Under the pieces are notes generated by a model. That model did not search any database and had not been told where the DNA came from. It worked only from the letters and a program-made list of their open reading frames with translations. The position numbers and the translations under genes are program-made. A stretch of DNA of 64,000 nucleotides. Origin: an uncultured Clostridia bacterium (GTDB lineage Bacteria > Bacillota > Clostridia > Christensenellales > Borkfalkiaceae). Location: the NCBI GenBank assembly GCA_944368215.1, contig CALVWX010000006.1, forward strand, positions 29,083-93,082, in the 5' to 3' direction. How positions within the stretch are numbered: the first letter of the stretch is position 1; each line of letters starts with the position of its first letter. Below are positions 59,999-64,000 of the stretch, piece after piece.

Positions 59999-60670
59999 AT
60001 GGAACTTTTAACAGCAATTCAGCAAAGGCATTCGGTAAGGAGCTATCTGGATAAACCTATCGGAAAGGACGTTTGCGACAAACTGCAAGGCGTGATAGAC
60101 GAATGCAATGCGCAAAGCGGCCTGCATATCCGGCTTGTCACCAACGAACCGAAGGCGTTTGACAGCTTCATGGCTCATTACGGCAAGTTTTCTGGCGTAA
60201 AAAGTTATGTTGCATTAATCGGTAAAAAGGGCGAGGGCACCGATGAAAAAATAGGTTATTACGGCGAAAAAATTGTATTGGCTGCCCAAATGATGGGACT
60301 GAACACCTGTTGGGTTGCAATGACATATAAAAAAGTCAAATCGGCGCTCAATATAGCTAAAGATGAAAAGATATATTGCGTTCTTGCTTTGGGCTACGGA
60401 GCGACGCAGGGGGTAAAACATAAAAACAAAACTTTGGAAGAAGTGTGCAAATATAATGTTAACCCCGTTCCCGAATGGTTCATGAACGGTGTTAACGCCG
60501 CGCTTCTGGCGCCCACCGCTATGAATCAGCAGAAGTTTTGTTTTTCGCTCTTGTCCGGAAACAAAGTCGAAGCAACTACAAAAAGCGGTTTTTACAGCAA
60601 AATAGATTTAGGCATAGCAAAATACCATTTTGAAGTCGGCGCCGGCAAAGATAATTTTAATTGGCAGTAA
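59999..60670 (+). CDS. Nitroreductase-family protein
   Basis: 223 residues. The start AIQQRHSVRSYLDKPIGKD, with the RHSVRSY FMN-binding motif, and the KIVLAAQMMGLNTCWVAMTY and ALGYGA segments are typical of the NAD(P)H/FMN nitroreductase fold. The C-terminal half (NAALLAPTAMNQQKFCFSLL) matches the long form in which the domain is completed by a second copy of the dimer elements. The substrate is unknown. AAGGAG precedes the ATG. It is the last host-like gene before the element boundary. Confidence 0.9.
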   Translation: MELLTAIQQRHSVRSYLDKPIGKDVCDKLQGVIDECNAQSGLHIRLVTNEPKAFDSFMAHYGKFSGVKSYVALIGKKGEGTDEKIGYYGEKIVLAAQMMGLNTCWVAMTYKKVKSALNIAKDEKIYCVLALGYGATQGVKHKNKTLEEVCKYNVNPVPEWFMNGVNAALLAPTAMNQQKFCFSLLSGNKVEATTKSGFYSKIDLGIAKYHFEVGAGKDNFNWQ

Positions 60671-60770
60671 TAGTACCTTTCAAACGGCGCAATGGTAACG
60701 CCGTTTTCGGTCGCCGCTCGCGCGGCAAAACAGCAGGTGTCTACTGTTTTGATAAATTCGCCCTCGTCCC

Positions 60771-60856
60771 TCGACTCCCCTATAAGCTCACCAGTAAATG
60801 AAAGCGGATAGGCAATATTGCCTATCCGCTTTCATGGTGGAGCTAAGGGGAGTCGA
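60771..60856. repeat. Large imperfect inverted repeat around the attachment site
   Basis: The left arm (60771-60815) and right arm (60818-60856) are complementary over about 39-45 bases with a few small gaps. The inner 16 bp are perfect. The outer parts both carry a CGACTCCCC...AGCTC...ACCA series, so a second degenerate copy of the RNA 3' end lies on the plus strand. Confidence 0.75.
60800..60833 (-). terminator. Terminator hairpin directly after the RNA 3'-end fragment
   Basis: A 16-bp perfect stem GAAAGCGGATAGGCAA/TTGCCTATCCGCTTTC with a 2-base loop. It lies 1 base past the CCA of the minus-strand fragment, as expected for the original terminator of a tmRNA or tRNA gene. Confidence 0.7.
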
Positions 60857-60859
60857 ACC
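60835..60859 (-). other. 3'-end fragment of tmRNA (ssrA) or a tRNA: probable attachment site (att) of an integrated element
   Basis: On the minus strand the 25 bases start GGTTCGACTCC (T loop) and end AGCTCCACCA, the classic tmRNA 3' end with CCA. No D arm, anticodon arm or tmRNA body precedes it: the upstream side (60860 onward) is A+T-rich and unrelated. A short 3' fragment followed by its terminator is what remains at the distal side after an element integrates into the 3' end of such a gene; the intact gene would be at the far end of the element, beyond 64000. Confidence 0.7.
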
Positions 60860-61760
60860 AAAATTTCGTATAAAAATTTGAAGAAAAAGAGCATTTTTTT
60901 ACAAGAAATCGTTCAAAATCTCTATAAAAAGCAGGGGGCAAAAAACCTGTCCCCAATTTTACCCCACAACAATTAAGCCGTTTAAAACCCGTCTGCCATG
61001 TCTTTTCAAGACATGGCTTTTTTATTTGGCCGGCTTTATAATATCCACCTTATCAGCCTAAGCCGCTCGCGGCTTTAGAATAAATCCCACCATAAATCAA
61101 ACCCCAAAAGGCGCACTATGCCTTAAACTGCTTATGCAAGGAGTTGATATAAGTCGGGGACGCTCCCCGACACCCCTTGACTCTCCACACCTTCGTAAGC
61201 TTGCCGTGCAAGCATACAAAGCTATGGAGACCGAGTTGTTTTATAGCGAAAAATCTAAGGATTTTTCGCCTATAAAACGAATGAGTGAAGATAAATTATT
61301 TTTTGTTTAATCTAACACCGCATAAGCCTTGGTTTGTCCCTGCGAAATATGAAAGGACAAAACCAAGCCGCATAGCTTGTCCGCCGCGCGTAGATTCCGT
61401 GTCTGCCCCGGAAACGTGCGGCAGTAAATCTCCATTACCATAAAAGGCAATCAGACACCGCCCACTTGTTTATCTTCGTGGCCAATGCCACACGACGCCA
61501 GCCACGCCGTCAGCTCCGTATTTTTGCGTTGGGTCAGGAGCCTGCACCCCGACAGTTTAAGCGACTTGTCGCGCGGTCGATATTATGTAGTTGCTTCGTA
61601 CCCCGAAAAAAGCGTACTTTTATAAAACGGCAAGACTTATATTACTTGTCGAATATAACAAAATATGAAAATTTTTTTGGATATATAGTATAAGCGCAAA
61701 TATGCGCGCTATATATTGTATATTGTAAATTGATTAAATACAGGATATTGTGTTTTAAGC
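60860..61760. other. Hairpin-rich noncoding region at the element's left end
   Basis: About 900 bases without a supportable gene on either strand. It holds several strong hairpins: 60995-61022, 61153-61171 (GTCGGGGA/TCCCCGAC), 61238-61278 (18-bp arms, one bulge) and 61328-61367. It could contain a replication origin, a packaging signal or small RNAs; none can be named. Confidence 0.5.
60995..61023 (+). terminator. Intrinsic terminator without an identified gene upstream
   Basis: A 10-bp perfect stem GCCATGTCTT/AAGACATGGC with a 3-base loop followed by TTTTTT. It might end a small plus-strand RNA. Confidence 0.65.
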
Positions 61761-61794
61761 AAAAAAGCGGGCTGACCCCTACTGGGGTCAGCCC
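61761..61794 (-). terminator. Intrinsic terminator of the element operon
   Basis: An 11-bp perfect stem GGGCTGACCCC/GGGGTCAGCCC; on the minus strand it is followed by GCTTTTTTGC. It ends the minus-strand operon 61788-64000. Confidence 0.85.
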
Positions 61795-62036
61795 TCAATC
61801 AATATTTCTTCATTCAATTTTAATTTGCCGCAGCTCAGACTCAGTATCTGTCGGTCGACGAGGGTCGAGACATAACGGCCAATGGACCTTCGGTCAACAC
61901 CCAACGCCTTTGCCGCAGCATTGTAATCAAGCTTGGCGGTGCGGTTGCCCTGAAGATTAAATATGTATATTATCAGCTGTGTGTAGCGGTCAAGCCCGCG
62001 CAGCCGCTCCGAAAGAGCGTTGAAATCTATTTGCAT
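61788..62036 (-). CDS. Small winged-helix DNA-binding protein
   Basis: 82 residues. The helix-turn-helix is DYNAAAKALGVDRRSIGRYVSTLVDRQILSLSCGKLKLNEEIL (about 37-79), preceded by LRGLDRYTQLIIYIFNLQGNRT. It looks like a short plasmid/phage-type regulator or replication accessory protein. It is the last gene of the element's minus-strand operon. Confidence 0.7.
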   Translation of the reverse strand: MQIDFNALSERLRGLDRYTQLIIYIFNLQGNRTAKLDYNAAAKALGVDRRSIGRYVSTLVDRQILSLSCGKLKLNEEILIEG

Positions 62037-62119
62037 AGCCTTTACCTGTAAGGTGTATTCCGCCGCGCTATGTAGCCATAACCGCTCATCTGCGCGGCGG
62101 AAGGGGTAGGGTAGGTGAA

Positions 62120-62566
62120 TTAATCGAATTTGTAATGTACTCGAATATCTCGAACTTTGGCGCCCTTTGGTATTTCAATGGTGCGCTTGCCGTCTGATAT
62201 GCGGCGACGGGGAACGGGAACACTGCTGCGGCCCGAATTTCGCTTTGCGGCCTCATCGAGCTCCTTTAAGAATTCTGCAGGATAATTCGGCTCGCTGTTT
62301 GCTGGTTGCGCTTTGCGGCGTGTTGTACGTTTAGACTGCGAAGTTTTTGAAGACGCCATGGGCTTTTTCTTGGCAGTCGGTTTCTTTTGTGTGGCCTTTT
62401 TTGTTGCCGGCTTTGTCTTCGAGGCCGGCTTCGTGTTTACCTTTTTTGCCCTCGCTATCCTGTCCCCGGCTTTTTTCGCGGGCGAACGCGCTTTATCAGT
62501 TTTCTTCGGCGCCGCTTTTCGCTTGGTCGCAGGCTTTTTGCGCTTGTTTTCATCGTCTTTTTTCAT
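62120..62566 (-). CDS. Very basic Lys/Ala/Pro-rich protein (histone H1-like tail)
   Basis: 148 residues. The first 90 are low-complexity, dominated by Lys, Ala, Pro, Thr and Ser (KRKKPATKRKAAPKKTDKAR), like the tails of histone H1 or AlgP-type proteins. The end (SSVPVPRRRISDGKRTIEIPKGAKVRDIRVHYKF) is more ordered. Nucleic-acid binding or compaction is likely (inference). The family is not recognised. Confidence 0.65.
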   Translation of the reverse strand: MKKDDENKRKKPATKRKAAPKKTDKARSPAKKAGDRIARAKKVNTKPASKTKPATKKATQKKPTAKKKPMASSKTSQSKRTTRRKAQPANSEPNYPAEFLKELDEAAKRNSGRSSVPVPRRRISDGKRTIEIPKGAKVRDIRVHYKFD

Positions 62567-62602
62567 GGTACAACTCCTTTTTTAATTTTCATGAGTGGGC
62601 GA

Positions 62603-62634
62603 CTGCAAAATCGCGCATACGCGCGATTTTGCAG
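62603..62634. repeat. Perfect hairpin in the element's intergenic region
   Basis: Arms CTGCAAAATCGCGC/GCGCGATTTTGCAG (14 bp) with a 4-base loop, between the genes at 62120-62566 and 62769-63437. A second hairpin GGAGCAT/ATGCTCC lies at 62647-62664. The role could be transcript processing or attenuation; there is no long T tract. Confidence 0.6.
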
Positions 62635-62768
62635 AAAAGTGCGGCGAGGAGCATTTTTATGCTCCAACGCCCGCTATCCGCAAGCCCGCCGTCCGCCCGT
62701 GACGTTCGTCACTGCCGCACAGCGGTCACGCCCGCATGTGCGGCAATGCCGCCCGCCCCGTTCGGCCG

Positions 62769-63437
62769 TCAGTCTTTTTTGCTGATAGCGGAAGATTTGC
62801 CGTCGCCTTGCTCATCTGTCTGACCCGTGCTTGATTGGTCATCGTGCGGGGTCTTTTCTGCTTTGTCATGCCCGAGCTCGTCCATTGTCATCTGTCCGGG
62901 GACTTGACCTGTGTTCGATTGTGACCTGTCGCTTTTGCGCTTGCGTCGGCCGGTTTCCTGACCTGCTTGCGCCTCTCCACCGTCTGATTCCCCGCTTTGA
63001 TTGTTGGCCGATTCATCGGATTGCTTTGCTTCAGGCTCCGGCTGCTCGTAAACTTCGCGGGGGTCAGCTTCATCGGCTTGCGACAATGCGGCTATAAGTT
63101 CATTTATAACGCGTTCTTTTTTTTCGAAAAACTGTTCGACTATGACGGCCATTTCACGGTTGAGTTGGTCCTCTGCGCGGTTCGGTCGCTTCCAGAACAG
63201 ACGGAATCGCAAGCGCTTTGGCGTGAGCATATCGCTCTTTACCAAAAGGGAATGGAGTTCGCGCTTAATTTCAATCATGTCGGCCGCGCGCATAATGGCG
63301 TACTCGTCTTTGTATTCATTTAAAATATTCTGCCGCATGACGTCTATAACGCCGCCGCTCAACGCGTCCGCATTTTTCTGCAAGCGCCAGAATTTTTGAT
63401 AATACCGCTCATGCAGTTCGTCTGTCTTTTCTTTCAT
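62769..63437 (-). CDS. Helical protein with long disordered tail (element gene, unknown function)
   Basis: 222 residues. The first 125 are helical and charged (ELHERYYQKFWRLQKNADALSGGVIDVMRQNILNEYKDEYAIMRAADMIEIKRELHSLL). The rest is disordered and rich in Gln, Ser, Asp, Glu and Gly (QPEPEAKQSDESANNQSGES). The ATG overlaps the stop of the Zot-like gene (ATGA), so it is translationally coupled to it. No family is recognised. Confidence 0.7.
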   Translation of the reverse strand: MKEKTDELHERYYQKFWRLQKNADALSGGVIDVMRQNILNEYKDEYAIMRAADMIEIKRELHSLLVKSDMLTPKRLRFRLFWKRPNRAEDQLNREMAVIVEQFFEKKERVINELIAALSQADEADPREVYEQPEPEAKQSDESANNQSGESDGGEAQAGQETGRRKRKSDRSQSNTGQVPGQMTMDELGHDKAEKTPHDDQSSTGQTDEQGDGKSSAISKKD

Positions 63438-64000
63438 TGTTGTTTGCCTTTTTTTCTGTAACCGTCAGGCTCTCCGCTCTTATAGAACTGAGCTACGCTG
63501 TCAGGCAGCTTTGAGAGCTCAGCACGGTTTATAAAATTCAGATAGTTGAAGTCCTGACCTTCTTTGGGCAGGAATGTATCGAAGTATCCGAACGAATCGA
63601 AGCAGTCAAAAATATTCCCATCATGGGTATATTCCGTGTTTGTGTATGTTTCGGCACCTGTATTGAGGTAATTTTCATATGCAGTCCAGTTGGGGAATTC
63701 CCTGCAGTGCCAGATTGTTTTAGTTATGCCTCCGACGTCGTTTAGTATGTTCTGCATGCCCTGCACTTCAATGAAATGACGGCAGAGCGCGCGTATATTC
63801 GGGTCGATTAGCATTACTCGCTGTACGTCCATGAATATATCCAAATGGTAATGCCGGTGCATTTCATAGAGTCGGCTTACGAAATCCGGAAACGTGCTCG
63901 ATTGCCGGCTGTTATAATATCGTTGCGCTTCGCCCAGAAACACCTTTGAATATGGCGGCAGGAACTGCGTTGCCATGCGGTCGTTGGCCAATCCCAGATA
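63434..64000 (-). CDS. Zot-like P-loop ATPase, C-terminal part (5' end outside window)
   Basis: The frame is open to the right edge, so the protein starts outside the window; 189 residues are visible. KVFLGEAQRYYNSRQ occupies the Walker B position of the Zot/HerA-FtsK-like fold (usually hhhDEAHR). It is followed by LYEMHRHYHLDIFMDVQRVMLIDPNIRALC, which matches the Zot pattern of an HRHxxLDI element, a Gln-bearing strand and ID..IR. Zot homologues are the assembly ATPases (gene I proteins) of filamentous phages and also occur on plasmids. The visible end is hydrophilic and has no membrane helix. The usual acidic Walker B pair appears here as GE, so catalytic competence is uncertain. Confidence 0.65.
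   Translation of the reverse strand, partial: YLGLANDRMATQFLPPYSKVFLGEAQRYYNSRQSSTFPDFVSRLYEMHRHYHLDIFMDVQRVMLIDPNIRALCRHFIEVQGMQNILNDVGGITKTIWHCREFPNWTAYENYLNTGAETYTNTEYTHDGNIFDCFDSFGYFDTFLPKEGQDFNYLNFINRAELSKLPDSVAQFYKSGEPDGYRKKGKQQ

Noticed and set aside
60771-60800. A functional tmRNA or tRNA 3' end on the plus strand
   Set aside because: The T arm cannot pair properly and the sequence before it does not fold as a tRNA-like body; it is only a degenerate inverted copy.
60835-60859. A complete tRNA or tmRNA gene on the minus strand
   Set aside because: Only the last 25 bases match; no D arm, anticodon arm, tag region or 5' acceptor strand is found in the bases that should precede it.
61466-61960. 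Open frames of 75 and 76 codons on the plus strand of the element
   Set aside because: There is no ribosome binding site, the composition is implausible, and the second overlaps a terminator and a real minus-strand gene.
63434-64000. A toxin role for the Zot-like protein
   Set aside because: The visible part is the ATPase-type core related to phage assembly proteins; no secreted or toxin segment is seen.

Overview
The window looks like chromosomal DNA from an anaerobic, spore-forming, Gram-positive bacterium of class Clostridia. The evidence is a pyruvate:ferredoxin oxidoreductase, CotF-type spore coat proteins, a collagen-like (exosporium-type) protein, strong AGGAGG ribosome binding sites, canonical sigma-A promoters, an L-box lysine riboswitch and a fused ECF ATPase next to truA. 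Base composition is moderate to GC-rich in the core genes and clearly AT-rich in a few patches (about 23.5-25.2 kb, 52.3-54.3 kb, 55.6-56.6 kb). A gut Clostridia lineage such as Christensenellales is only a guess.

Region by region. (1) 1-13.8 kb is a carbohydrate-utilisation locus: a modular secreted protein, a LacI-family regulator, an ABC sugar importer (binding lipoprotein, two permeases, a long ATPase), a lipoprotein GH30 glycosidase, a lipoprotein with the same modules as the first protein, a cytosolic GH30 glycosidase and a DUF3592 membrane protein. Matching TAACGTTA operators lie before lacI and, as a pair 21 bp apart, at the start of the transporter operon. I infer outside cleavage, import, then inside cleavage of a beta-linked glycan. 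(2) 13.9-23.5 kb: collagen-like surface/spore protein; a marR-MATE-GNAT operon with a clear operator; prmA-rsmE-mtaB-prsW-like-HIT; a dispersed inverted-repeat element; an aldose epimerase. (3) 23.5-26.1 kb: AT-rich accessory genes (secreted PPC-like protein, DUF2975 plus YozG-type regulator) and a methyltransferase. (4) 26.4-37.5 kb: nifJ; fused ecfA1A2-ecfT-truA; a membrane protein; mnmE; a LysR regulator. (5) 37.5-42.8 kb: Na/Ca exchanger, acyltransferase, and asd-dapA-dapB behind a lysine riboswitch. (6) 42.9-52.3 kb: membrane protein, methyltransferase-hslO-TPR-HEAT cluster, two coat proteins, ung-luxS-mtnN, phosphopantetheinyl transferase-pfkB kinase. (7) 52.5-53.0 kb: five tRNA genes. 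(8) 53.0-60.7 kb: a changeable region with a four-helix-bundle gene, two broken genes, a Vat-like acetyltransferase, several small regulators next to their likely operators, an SPFH/zinc-ribbon protein and a nitroreductase.

(9) From about 60.8 kb to the right edge the DNA looks like an integrated element. A 25-nt fragment matching the 3' end of tmRNA (or a tRNA), followed by what looks like its terminator hairpin, marks a probable attachment site on the minus strand. Beyond it come about 0.9 kb of hairpin-rich noncoding DNA and a minus-strand operon: a Zot-like ATPase cut by the window edge, a coiled/disordered protein, a very basic protein and a small winged-helix protein. This resembles a filamentous-phage-like or plasmid-derived element. 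It is the part of the window most likely to hold something undescribed, but most of it lies outside the window.
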